Source of the DNA: Paenibacillus_F chitinolyticus_A
GTDB lineage: Bacteria > Bacillota > Bacilli > Paenibacillales > NBRC-103111
Direction of reading: 5' to 3'
Assembly: GCF_045038035.1 (NCBI RefSeq)
Contig: NZ_CP173427.1
Span: forward strand, 2,418,001 to 2,482,000
Length of the DNA stretch: 64,000 bases
How positions within the stretch are numbered: position 1 is the stretch's first letter; every line of letters begins with the position of its first letter. Below are positions 26,140 through 33,260 of this stretch, piece after piece. The notes below the pieces were generated by a model, which did no database searches, was not told the origin of the DNA, and was given only the letters and a program-made list of their open reading frames with translations. A program made the translations under genes and the position numbers.

Positions 26140-27078
26140 GTGGAAGACAGGCGCGCTTACGCGTTCCATTATTTTATCCGGGCGGCGATACTGTGCGGGT
26201 TTTCGTTCTATATCGTTTATCTGGTCAAAACGGGCAGTATGCCGCATTATTTGGCGCCCCGCCTGGCACTGTACGTCAAAGCTTCGGCGATCGCCCTGTT
26301 CGTGCTGGCCGTGATCCAGATTTATCTGGCTCTGCAGCCCGCTGTAGGCAATGAACTCGATTGCGGATGCGAGCCCGATGTAAGGAAGTCCAAGCTTTCG
26401 CATAGTGCGGCTTATTCCTTGTTCCTTTTACCGCTGCTGCTCGGCTTTCTGCTGCCCGACCGAGTAACGGGGAGCGATATCGTTCAAGTCAAAGGGATGC
26501 AATTGAATACCTCCAGCCTCCAGACGCAGAGGAACGCAGGTCCCCAGGACGATCCGTCCAAAAAGGAACTATCCTCCGGCGGAGGAAATCAGGGCGGGGA
26601 AAACACGGAAGAAGCCAGGCTCAAGGAGATGTTCAAAGGCAGCCGGTTTACGGAAGATTACGCGAAGCTGGCCATGCAGCTTTACAAAAACAAAACCATT
26701 CTTATCGGAGAGAAAGGCTTTATGGAGAAGCTGACGGCAGTAGATCTGTTCTCCGGGAATTTTGCGGGGAAACAAATGGAAATCAGCGGCTTCGTTTACC
26801 GGGAGGACGGCATGCCCAAAAACCAGTTCGTCGTCGCAAGACTGACGATGCAGTGCTGCTCGGCCGATGCATCCCCGTACGGCGTGATCGTTGAAGCGCC
26901 GGGAGCGGATTCGTATCTCAAGGACACATGGGTGACGGTGAAAGGTACGATCCGAAAGTCCGTGTACGAAGATAAAGACGTGATGAAGCTGGAGGAAGCC
27001 GTTATCCAAAAAATCAAAGAGCCTTCGTCCCCTTACGTGTATCCGTATGCCGGTGACTTCGCCGATCTCGGTAAATAA
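26140..27078 (+). CDS. TIGR03943-type permease partner (DUF1980, YcgQ-like)
   Basis: A 312-residue protein; GTG 26140 is chosen because it lies 8 bases after GGGGGGAGG. The N-terminal third has three to four membrane helices (AILCGFSFYIVYLV, ASAIALFVLAVIQIYLAL, AYSLFLLPLLLGFLL), with DCGCEPD in a loop near residue 78. The C-terminal soluble part has MEISGFVYREDG, RLTMQCCSADASPYGV and WVTVKGTI, typical of DUF1980. In Bacillus subtilis the homologue YcgQ pairs with YcgR, as here. The cysteines suggest metal binding. Confidence 0.85.
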   Translation: MEDRRAYAFHYFIRAAILCGFSFYIVYLVKTGSMPHYLAPRLALYVKASAIALFVLAVIQIYLALQPAVGNELDCGCEPDVRKSKLSHSAAYSLFLLPLLLGFLLPDRVTGSDIVQVKGMQLNTSSLQTQRNAGPQDDPSKKELSSGGGNQGGENTEEARLKEMFKGSRFTEDYAKLAMQLYKNKTILIGEKGFMEKLTAVDLFSGNFAGKQMEISGFVYREDGMPKNQFVVARLTMQCCSADASPYGVIVEAPGADSYLKDTWVTVKGTIRKSVYEDKDVMKLEEAVIQKIKEPSSPYVYPYAGDFADLGK

Positions 27079-27100
27079 AGGCTGTGGCAAAAACACAAAA

Positions 27101-27132
27101 CAAAACCGCTTTCCGACGGAAGGCGGTTTTGT
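27101..27132 (+). terminator. Probable terminator of the permease operon
   Basis: Hairpin CAAAACCGC / GCGGTTTTG with TTTCCg-a-cGGAA inside. No extra T-run beyond the stem, so slightly weaker than others. Confidence 0.6.
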
Positions 27133-27257
27133 GAGGTGCAAGAGCCGGATGCGGAAGGTGCAGAATAGGTAGACACAATCAACAGAACAGGAGGAAGGTA
27201 CCGAAAAATCGTATAGATCGCGCCGAATGGAAGGCCCCTCCCTATCCGCGCCTGAAG

Positions 27258-28328
27258 CTATTTCCGTCGGCCGGACTCCGGTTTAAGGGACTGCGGTGTC
27301 TCTAGAAGACGTTTCCATTCTTCGCTAAGCCGGTCCGCATCCAGATCGATCCCGATAAACACGAGATAGGGCTCTCCCTGGTAAAAGGAAGGCTCCCAGT
27401 AACTCCGCTTTCCTGCGTACTGCAGCAGATGCATGTGACCGGATTCCGCGAACGTCACATAACCTTTGGCGCGGATCAGACCGTCCTTCCACCGCTGGAG
27501 GAAGGCGTCGACATCCGCTTTGGCCAGCCCCGCAGCCCGATTCCACGGGAGGGTGACGGTACGGACGCGGGAGTGGGAAGGCATGGTTTCCGCCGGTGCG
27601 GGCGAATCTGCGGGGTGCATGTCGCCTCCGGTGCCAGCTGTGGTGGGCTCCTTCGGATGAGTCCGGATCCTCGTCATCCGGATAGGCCGGACCGTCAGAG
27701 GACCCTTCTGCGCGGGCTGGACCCCCTCCAGGATCGGCTTCAGCTCGACGCGGCAGTGGGTCGTATACACGAGCATGGCGTGCCCGTTCAGCTTGCGTAT
27801 CGCCTTCTCGATTTGGTGCAGCCGGATGCGGTGCACATAATCCGTTTTGTTGACCAGGATAAGGTCGGCAACTTCGACCTGCCTGCGAAGCGTCCGCACG
27901 AGCTGTTTGTCCGATGCGAACAGGCTGTTGTAATCCATGAAGTTTTCCGCATCGAGCACGGTGATGACCTGCTTGAGGGCAACTCGGCCCAGCAGACCGG
28001 GTTCCGTAAGCACATCGGCAATTTCTTCGGGGTTGGCCACACCGGTCAGCTCGATGAACAAAATATCCGGATTGCGGCCCAGCAGTGCCTGCAAACTGCC
28101 GGTAAGCTCGCTTTTCTTACTGCAGCAGACGCAGCCGTCCAGCAGTTTTTCAATCGAAGCGGAACTGTGCCCTTCCAGAATTAAGCCGTCTACATCCGCC
28201 TTGCCCAGCTCGTTCATCAGTATTCCCGGGCGCAGACCAAGCTTCTTCGTTTCTTCGAGCATGCGGAGCAGAAGGGTCGTTTTACCGCTGCCCAAAAAAC
28301 CGCTAAGTACGAGTACAGGTATTTTCAC
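27258..28328 (-). CDS. CobW/G3E-family GTPase, ZagA-like zinc metallochaperone
   Basis: A 356-residue G3E GTPase. The GTG start at 28328 has AAGAAAGGAAC upstream and begins the family core VKIPVLVLSGFLGSGKTTLL with the Walker A motif at residues 9-17. The metal motif CVCC lies in LDGCVCCSKKSEL near residue 66, then ELTGVANPEEIAD and NKTD for guanine. A linker of about 60 residues, rich in Pro, His and Thr, precedes the CobW C-terminal domain (RAKGYVTFAE, YWEPS). Such proteins load zinc into client enzymes during zinc starvation. The Zur-like box upstream and the convergent Zur operon support zinc rather than cobalt. Confidence 0.88.
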   Translation of the reverse strand: MKIPVLVLSGFLGSGKTTLLLRMLEETKKLGLRPGILMNELGKADVDGLILEGHSSASIEKLLDGCVCCSKKSELTGSLQALLGRNPDILFIELTGVANPEEIADVLTEPGLLGRVALKQVITVLDAENFMDYNSLFASDKQLVRTLRRQVEVADLILVNKTDYVHRIRLHQIEKAIRKLNGHAMLVYTTHCRVELKPILEGVQPAQKGPLTVRPIRMTRIRTHPKEPTTAGTGGDMHPADSPAPAETMPSHSRVRTVTLPWNRAAGLAKADVDAFLQRWKDGLIRAKGYVTFAESGHMHLLQYAGKRSYWEPSFYQGEPYLVFIGIDLDADRLSEEWKRLLETPQSLKPESGRRK

Positions 28329-28365
28329 GGTTCTGGTTCCTTTCTTGAGTACAAGATATGTTCTC

Positions 28366-28371
28366 ATTATA
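28366..28371 (-). promoter_or_regulatory. -10 element of the G3E GTPase gene
   Basis: TATAAT on the minus strand, 37 bases before the GTG start. No good -35 is visible at 17 bases; the Zur-like box lies at the expected -40 to -60 position. Confidence 0.5.
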
Positions 28372-28398
28372 TGCCTGTCCGGAAACGGCCATGCCAGA

Positions 28399-28420
28399 AA
28401 AATCGTAAACGTTACGTTTA
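28399..28420 (-). promoter_or_regulatory. Zur-box-like operator upstream of the G3E GTPase gene
   Basis: On the plus strand it reads AAATCGTAAACGTTACGTTT, close to the Bacillus Zur consensus (TCGTAAT-n-ATTACGA): the TCGTAA and TTACG half sites are kept. A better match controls the convergent permease operon. Confidence 0.65.
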
Positions 28421-28550
28421 AATTCATTTTACAGGATACCCGGCTATCCGGTAAATCGAATGTCTTCATTAGAGGGGAGTGGAAGGCAGCTTCAGAGCTT
28501 CCTTATGTTTTTGTGATTTGGGTAAAAAGTCCCTAATTATTCAAAGTGGC

Positions 28551-28593
28551 AAAAAAATCCTCCATGCCCATTAAAGGGTATGGAGGATTTTTT
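28551..28593 (-). terminator. Bidirectional intrinsic terminator
   Basis: Near-perfect hairpin AAAAAATCCTCCATgCCC / GGGtATGGAGGATTTTTT. It follows the 45-residue gene on the minus strand by 14 bases. Confidence 0.88.
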
Positions 28594-28607
28594 GAATTTC
28601 CTATGCT

Positions 28608-28745
28608 TTATTGCAGGGACTGTTGAGTTTTGGCGGAACCCGCAAAGGTTTGAAATTGATCCTTCAATTTCTGGCGGGCGTCTTTATTGCGGAGTAAGTA
28701 AGCAGCTCCTAGACCAATTGCAGTAAACATCATTTTTTTACCCAT
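28608..28745 (-). CDS. Small membrane-anchored protein (45 aa)
   Basis: ATG 28745 sits 7 bases after a perfect GGAGGTAAAC site. The 45-residue product starts MGKKMMFTAIGLGAAYLLRN, a short N-terminal hydrophobic anchor, followed by a charged amphipathic helix (KDARQKLKDQFQTF) and a Gln/Ser tail. This resembles very short YtxH-like anchored proteins. A strong terminator follows. The ribosome site, composition and terminator make it a convincing small gene. Function unknown. Confidence 0.65.
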   Translation of the reverse strand: MGKKMMFTAIGLGAAYLLRNKDARQKLKDQFQTFAGSAKTQQSLQ

Positions 28746-28880
28746 TTTCGTTTACCTCCTCAAATGTAAGGTTGCTTGCTCTACGGAAAATTACCCGTTC
28801 AGGCCGATGCTAAACATTTTTTCGCGTAATAGACTAAAAAGAGTGAGCCGTGCTGCCAGGCAGGGGCCTCTTAATCCAAT

Positions 28881-28915
28881 AAAAAAGACCACCCGAAGAC
28901 GAGCTTCGAATGGTC
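28881..28915 (-). terminator. Terminator of the first LPMO gene
   Basis: Hairpin GACCA-cc-CGAAG / CTTCG-aa-TGGTC, followed on the minus strand by six T. Confidence 0.8.
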
Positions 28916-28931
28916 CTTCTTGTAGAGTGAA

Positions 28932-29996
28932 TTAAACGGTTTTCCAAACGTCGGCTTTACCAGGAGTTTCGCCTTGAGTCCACCATTTGGCTTCGTATAC
29001 GACACCGTTGTAAGTAACGCGGTTGCCTGCTGTGTAAACGGAGGATGCGCTCCAAGCAGGTGCAGTCGTGCCGCCATTACCGCCGGCAGTTGTTTTAGCC
29101 GTTACAGCGGAGCTTGCAGCGGAAGTGTTGCCTGCCGCGTCTTTCGCTTTAACCGTGAACGTGTAGCTAGTGTCAGCCGCCAGGCCTGTTACCGTGAAGC
29201 TGGTTGTCGTGGAAGTTCCTACAAGAGTGGAACCTTGGTATACATCGTAACCCGTTACGCCGACATTGTCGGAAGAAGCGCTCCAGTTCAGAGTTACGGA
29301 GTTAGCTGTTACGCCGGAAGCAGTCACGCCTGCAGGAACAGTAGGAGCTTGATTGTCTGTAGGTGTGCCAGTTCCGCCACCGTTTACGTTAACGTCGATT
29401 ACGTTGTAGAAAGCGTTAGGCGTATCGGCGATTTCCCAAACAGCCAGGATTACGTTGTAACCGCTGCGGGCAGGAACGTTACAAGTGTGGGAAGTGGAGG
29501 GATCCGGTTTTTTACCGCCGTCGTTGAAGGAGCAGAACAGTTCGAAATCGGAACGTTTCAGAGGTGCGTTAGGGTTCCAGCCTGTTTTCGTGATGTAGTA
29601 TTTCCATTCTCTCGTTGCGTGTGCGGCAGTCAGCTTCCAAGTGAACGTGTTGCTTCCGCTGTTGATGTTCACTTTGGACCAGCGGTCTGCAGTTTGAGCG
29701 TTCAGTTCAGGGAAAGCGGCGCCGGCGCCGGCGATTTGACCGTCAGCAGGGCCTCCTGCAGGGTAGCTGCCAGGTGCTTCAAGGCTTTGCGGCTCATACA
29801 CGATGGCTCCGCAGTTTTTGTTAATGCCTTGATTACAGAGGGCTGCGCGGCTTGCCGGACCTGTGATGTAACCATGAGCGGAAGCGCTTTCAGCGAAAAC
29901 GAGCGAACAGATGGCTCCGATTACGAGCGCTGCGAATGCTACGAGAAGGGGAGAAACTTTGAAAAGAGAGCGGTTCCATGAAATGGATTGGGACAT
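28932..29996 (-). CDS. Secreted AA10 lytic polysaccharide monooxygenase with FnIII and CBM5/12
   Basis: A 354-residue exported enzyme. Signal peptide residues 1-40 ends ESASA, so cleavage exposes H41 (HGYITGP) as the copper-binding histidine brace; the second brace histidine is H126 in AHATREWKYYITK. The AA10 domain runs to about residue 215, with NAFYNVIDVNV at its end. A fibronectin type III domain (about 222-307) and a C-terminal CBM5/12 chitin/cellulose-binding domain with WSASSVYTAGNRVTYNG and AKWWTQGETPG follow. It oxidatively cleaves chitin or cellulose outside the cell. A paralogue with the same layout is at 60990. GGAGG site before the ATG. Confidence 0.96.
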   Translation of the reverse strand: MSQSISWNRSLFKVSPLLVAFAALVIGAICSLVFAESASAHGYITGPASRAALCNQGINKNCGAIVYEPQSLEAPGSYPAGGPADGQIAGAGAAFPELNAQTADRWSKVNINSGSNTFTWKLTAAHATREWKYYITKTGWNPNAPLKRSDFELFCSFNDGGKKPDPSTSHTCNVPARSGYNVILAVWEIADTPNAFYNVIDVNVNGGGTGTPTDNQAPTVPAGVTASGVTANSVTLNWSASSDNVGVTGYDVYQGSTLVGTSTTTSFTVTGLAADTSYTFTVKAKDAAGNTSAASSAVTAKTTAGGNGGTTAPAWSASSVYTAGNRVTYNGVVYEAKWWTQGETPGKADVWKTV

Positions 29997-30122
29997 TAGT
30001 TTAATACCTCCGATTTAAGTGGATTGGAATACAGGGAATTTAGAACTATACTGCTGCGAATCGTAAAAAATCATAATGACACAAACCAGAGTGATTCTGG
30101 TGGATAGGTCAGGATTCGGCAT

Positions 30123-30164
30123 CGTAAGCAGTGAATGGCTATCTACCGAGAGCAGCAAATGGCT
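30123..30164. repeat. Imperfect tandem direct repeat upstream of the LPMO gene
   Basis: Two 18-base copies at 30123-30140 and 30147-30164 agree at 14 positions (shared core on the minus strand AGCCATTnnCTGCTnnCG), offset by 24 bases. Such paired sites often bind a response-regulator dimer, but no regulator is identified. Confidence 0.35.
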
Positions 30165-30195
30165 TTAATTCCTGCCTGTTAAAAAGGTTTAGCAT
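30139..30195 (-). CDS. Possible 18-codon leader ORF before the LPMO gene
   Basis: ATG follows AGGAGGTAG by a few bases; the frame encodes MLNLFNRQELKPFAALGR and stops. It lies about 140 bases before the LPMO start. The frame overlaps one copy of the direct repeat at 30123-30164. Ribosome site quality is the only positive evidence. Confidence 0.25.
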   Translation of the reverse strand: MLNLFNRQELKPFAALGR

Positions 30196-30205
30196 CTACC
30201 TCCTG

Positions 30206-30229
30206 TCAATTTATGTCTAAATAATTCAT
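30206..30229 (-). CDS. Possible 7-codon leader ORF before the LPMO gene
   Basis: On the minus strand GAGGAGGTGAA is followed directly by ATG and a frame MNYLDIN ending in TGA. A TATAAT lies about 20 bases upstream (30250-30255). The ribosome site is stronger than that of many genes here. It may be a translated leader rather than a functional peptide. Confidence 0.3.
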   Translation of the reverse strand: MNYLDIN

Positions 30230-30249
30230 TTCACCTCCTCATATCCATA

Positions 30250-30255
30250 TTATAG
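30250..30255 (-). promoter_or_regulatory. Candidate -10 upstream of the LPMO leader
   Basis: TATAAT on the minus strand with only a weak -35 (TTTCAT) upstream. If used, the LPMO transcript has a leader of about 250 bases containing both short ORFs. The region 29997-30468 otherwise holds no gene. Confidence 0.35.
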
Positions 30256-30468
30256 TACAAGGCAGAAGTAATGAAAGTAGGTATTTAGAACTATTTATAG
30301 ACATAAAATGGTGTAAATAGTAAAAGATCTCCTCCATAAAATCCTGAAAATTTGGATATTTTTTTGTGAAAATCGTAAATCGGAAAATAATTTAGAATTA
30401 AAAGGGAAAATGTCGAAAGGAACGAATTAGATGTATACGAATGCGGAAGAGGAAGGGGTGAGCCGGAT

Positions 30469-31665
30469 ATGAGTGTCGCGGCAGACATCAAATTGTTTAT
30501 TTCCGTCAAAAAAGCATGGATTTTGGTCCTGGCGATGATTTTGTACGGAATCGGCGTCGGGATTTTGGCGCCCATGAACGCCATTTACTTAAAAGAAGGG
30601 ATCGGACTGGGGAAAGGCGAGATCGCGTCGATTTTTGCCATATCACTTGTGCTCAATATGATTTTCACGATCAGCGTGGGCATTCTGAGCGATAAGATTC
30701 CGCGGAAGAAAATCATCCCCATGGCGGCGGCTGTGGTGTGTGCGGCCGGGCTGCTGATCTATATGAGAGCGGGCGGGTACGTGTCCGCGCTGGTGGGCAT
30801 GTCGATCGCATCGGCCCCGTCCGGGATGGTTATGGGGCAGATGTTTGCCATGGCCCGGAACCATTTCTCGAAGCTGGCGCCGGACATCGTGGAGATTTCG
30901 CAGCTCTGGCTGCGCGCGTCTTTCAGCGTGGGCTTTTTTACGGGACTGCTGCTGGGAGCGAACATTTATTTATGGTTCACCATCTACGGGGTACTTTGGG
31001 GCAATCTTGCGGGATACACGGCGCTCTTCGTCCTTCTGCTGTTTTACCGGGAAACGGTGGAAGCGCCTTCCAAAACGGTCGTTAAGAAGAGCGGAGAGCC
31101 CTTCTCGCTGGCTATGCTGGCCGCGCTGCTTATGCTGTCGTGCGCCGATGCGATTCGGGGACTGTATCTTCCCCTTGTCGTGAACGAGAAATTCGGCAAT
31201 CCGGAGCTGATGTCTTACATCTGGAGCGCGCAGGCGGTGTTCGAACTGCTGTTTATGACGGTTGCGGGCTACTGGGCGCTGAAATACGGCTTCAAGCCGG
31301 TCATTCTATTCGCCGGCCTGTTCGCGCTGATCGTCTATCTGGTGTACGCCAATGCCGATTATCTGCCGGTCTTTTTCGCTATGCAGCCGCTGTATTCGTT
31401 TTACGTGGCCGTGCTGCTCGGAGTGGCAATGGGCTACGTACAGCGGATGTTTCTGCACAAAACCGGGTTCGGAGCCAGCCTGTATGTTGTGATTTCCCAA
31501 ATGGCTTCTCTGGTCGGCTATTTCCTGCCGCTGCTGATCGATGGCATCACGCCGTCCATCTTCTATATCCCCGCTGCGCTCATTGTCGTCTCCATGCTGC
31601 TTATCACGAGAACGATGCTGAAAGAACGCAGCAGCAGAAAGCCGGAAAACGTACAAACTTTGTAA
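30469..31665 (+). CDS. MFS transporter
   Basis: A 398-residue major facilitator protein with about twelve membrane segments. The first helices (AWILVLAMILYGIGVGILAPMNAIYL) are followed by the loop 2-3 motif GILSDKIPRKK, the MFS A-motif variant. The general layout recalls sugar-efflux or drug-efflux families, but the substrate is not predictable. AGGAAGGGG lies before the ATG. It is divergent from the LPMO gene and stands alone. Confidence 0.85.
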   Translation: MSVAADIKLFISVKKAWILVLAMILYGIGVGILAPMNAIYLKEGIGLGKGEIASIFAISLVLNMIFTISVGILSDKIPRKKIIPMAAAVVCAAGLLIYMRAGGYVSALVGMSIASAPSGMVMGQMFAMARNHFSKLAPDIVEISQLWLRASFSVGFFTGLLLGANIYLWFTIYGVLWGNLAGYTALFVLLLFYRETVEAPSKTVVKKSGEPFSLAMLAALLMLSCADAIRGLYLPLVVNEKFGNPELMSYIWSAQAVFELLFMTVAGYWALKYGFKPVILFAGLFALIVYLVYANADYLPVFFAMQPLYSFYVAVLLGVAMGYVQRMFLHKTGFGASLYVVISQMASLVGYFLPLLIDGITPSIFYIPAALIVVSMLLITRTMLKERSSRKPENVQTL

Positions 31666-31757
31666 GTGAGGCGGTGTACCAAACGATCGTGAAAAAATGC
31701 TTCGCCGGCACGTTACCGTAAAACGCCCGCTGTGCTAAAAAATCGGAGGGCAAACAC

Positions 31758-31817
31758 ATGGGAATATCAATGAAAACGGCGGATCGAGGACGGCAGGATG
31801 CACCGTTCCGGCGATGA
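31758..31817 (+). CDS. Possible 19-codon peptide
   Basis: ATG follows GGAGGGCAAACAC; the frame reads MGISMKTADRGRQDAPFRR and stops at the base of a strong terminator hairpin. Only the ribosome site supports it. Confidence 0.2.
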   Translation: MGISMKTADRGRQDAPFRR

Positions 31818-31820
31818 TAT

Positions 31821-31870
31821 AAAAAGCCGTCCGAGTTCTTCTGTAAAGAAGAGATTCGGACGGCTTTTTT
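31821..31870. terminator. Bidirectional intrinsic terminator
   Basis: Long hairpin AAAAAGCCGTCCGA / TCGGACGGCTTTTTTT with an inner TTCTTCT/AGAAGA pair, between the MFS gene and the convergent DinB gene. Confidence 0.9.
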
Positions 31871-31894
31871 TGCCGGTTTAACGGGCCTGCGCCT

Positions 31895-32389
31895 TTATTC
31901 GTAACGGCGAGTGGCCGGCCAAGAGCCTTGCAGCTTACGGATCAGCACAATCTCGCCGGTATGAAAAGCGTCGTGCCGGATGATGCTGTCGATGCGGAAA
32001 CCGATGGGAGAATCGCGGTATACGGCGTCCATGTCCGGATCGGATTTGGTGCCCAGAAGGCTTCCTATGCGGGTATGAACGGCGTCGAGCTCACGAAGCG
32101 TCCGCTGCCAAGCTTCATCGGAACCGTGCGTATCGGGCGTTTTGAATGTGTCGTCGTTGTTCTGGGCCCAGTGGTCCGGTTCTTCGCCCTGGAGCTGCTC
32201 CAGCAGCCGCTGCTTGTAGTAGACCAAATGGTTGACTGTCTCCCAGATGGTATTGCCCGCTTCACCCGGCGGTCGCCAGGCAGCCTGCTCCGAGCTTATC
32301 CCGCTGACGGCGTCTTTCAGAGGAGCATACCAGTCTTCCGTGCCGTAAGCGTGTTCCCAGCCGCGTTTAAGAAGATCCAATCCGTTCAT
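31895..32389 (-). CDS. DinB-family protein
   Basis: A 164-residue four-helix protein of the DinB/YfiT-like superfamily. Metal-ligand histidines are seen in TVNHLVYYKQRLLEQL near residue 53 and RHDAFHTGEIVLIRKL near residue 140. The related family includes thiol-dependent S-transferases that use bacillithiol, consistent with bshB2 in the same genome, but the activity here is unknown. GGAGGAAAT lies before the ATG. It is convergent with the MFS gene. Confidence 0.82.
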   Translation of the reverse strand: MNGLDLLKRGWEHAYGTEDWYAPLKDAVSGISSEQAAWRPPGEAGNTIWETVNHLVYYKQRLLEQLQGEEPDHWAQNNDDTFKTPDTHGSDEAWQRTLRELDAVHTRIGSLLGTKSDPDMDAVYRDSPIGFRIDSIIRHDAFHTGEIVLIRKLQGSWPATRRYE

Positions 32390-32586
32390 TCGATTTCCTC
32401 CTAAATTAAGAATGGTGTAAAATTAAAATTGCGATGTCATCATGGTGGATAGGTTGTGCGATAAGGCTGCCCGATGTGCGGACAATTCGCACGGATTTAT
32501 TGTAACCATCTAAAACGATTATGATAGTTACATCTTGGATTTTAACATCAATTGGAAAAAGACTCAATCTTTATTCGGAGGTTGTT

Positions 32587-33138
32587 TTGGAAAATTCGGC
32601 TTTAGAGTTTATGAACAGCCAGTGGCACGACTGGCGGGGATCGGGGCGGAGCGAGGACAGGCTTGACCGGTCGGGCTGGCTGGAAGCTTTCCTCGAGAAG
32701 TGGGAGCTGCAGGCTCCGATGCCTCCGCAGCCCCACGAACGCGCCGCCCTTGGCGAGCTCCGGCAGGCCATGCGCTCGATCACGGAATGCGTTTGCTCTA
32801 ACAGCGAGCCGGATCGCGCGGACATCGCCAGGCTGAACGAAGCGATGGCCGGAGTGCCTTCCCTCCCGGTTCTGGCGAGGGAAGAAGGCGGCTGGCGGCT
32901 GGAGCGCCGGACGGGCGATAGGGGCTGGGCCGCGGTCATGGGCCAGGTGGCCGTCGCATTTGCGCGGCTGCTGGCGGAAGAAGACGTGCGGCGGCTCAAA
33001 ATGTGCGCCAACGAAGACTGCCGCTGGGTTTTTTTCGACGAGAGCAGAAGCCGGACGGCCCGGTGGTGCGACGATAAGATGTGCGGCAACCTGATGAAAG
33101 TCAGGCGCTTCCGGAAACGCCGGAAAGAAAACGATTGA
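32587..33138 (+). CDS. CGNR zinc-finger regulator (ABATE domain)
   Basis: A 183-residue protein with TTG 32587 after CGGAGG; an ATG at 32521 would add 22 residues that do not look like the family. The N-terminal ABATE-type domain starts ALEFMNSQWHDWRGSG and has an Arg-rich helical core. The C-terminal CGNR zinc finger reads MCANEDCRWVFFDESRSRTARWCDDKMCGNLMKVRRFRKRRK, with four cysteines for zinc and the CGN-KVRRFR signature. These proteins are putative stress-related transcription factors. It precedes the aminopeptidase gene by about 120 bases. Confidence 0.85.
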   Translation: MENSALEFMNSQWHDWRGSGRSEDRLDRSGWLEAFLEKWELQAPMPPQPHERAALGELRQAMRSITECVCSNSEPDRADIARLNEAMAGVPSLPVLAREEGGWRLERRTGDRGWAAVMGQVAVAFARLLAEEDVRRLKMCANEDCRWVFFDESRSRTARWCDDKMCGNLMKVRRFRKRRKEND

Positions 33139-33260
33139 TCAGGCGTCGGAGCATTTTGCGCCCGTGCCACAAGGAATACGGCTTCGAAAGTCGAAGAAGT
33201 TAAGAGGAACTTACATAACGAACAGTCCGAAAGTGAATTTACCTACAAAGGAGAATGAAT

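Noticed and set aside
27258..28328. CobW role in cobalamin synthesis, suggested by the nearby B12 riboswitch
   Set aside because: The riboswitch unit ends at the terminator at 24883-24920, and the GTPase has its own Zur-like box and a CVCC motif typical of zinc COG0523 proteins.
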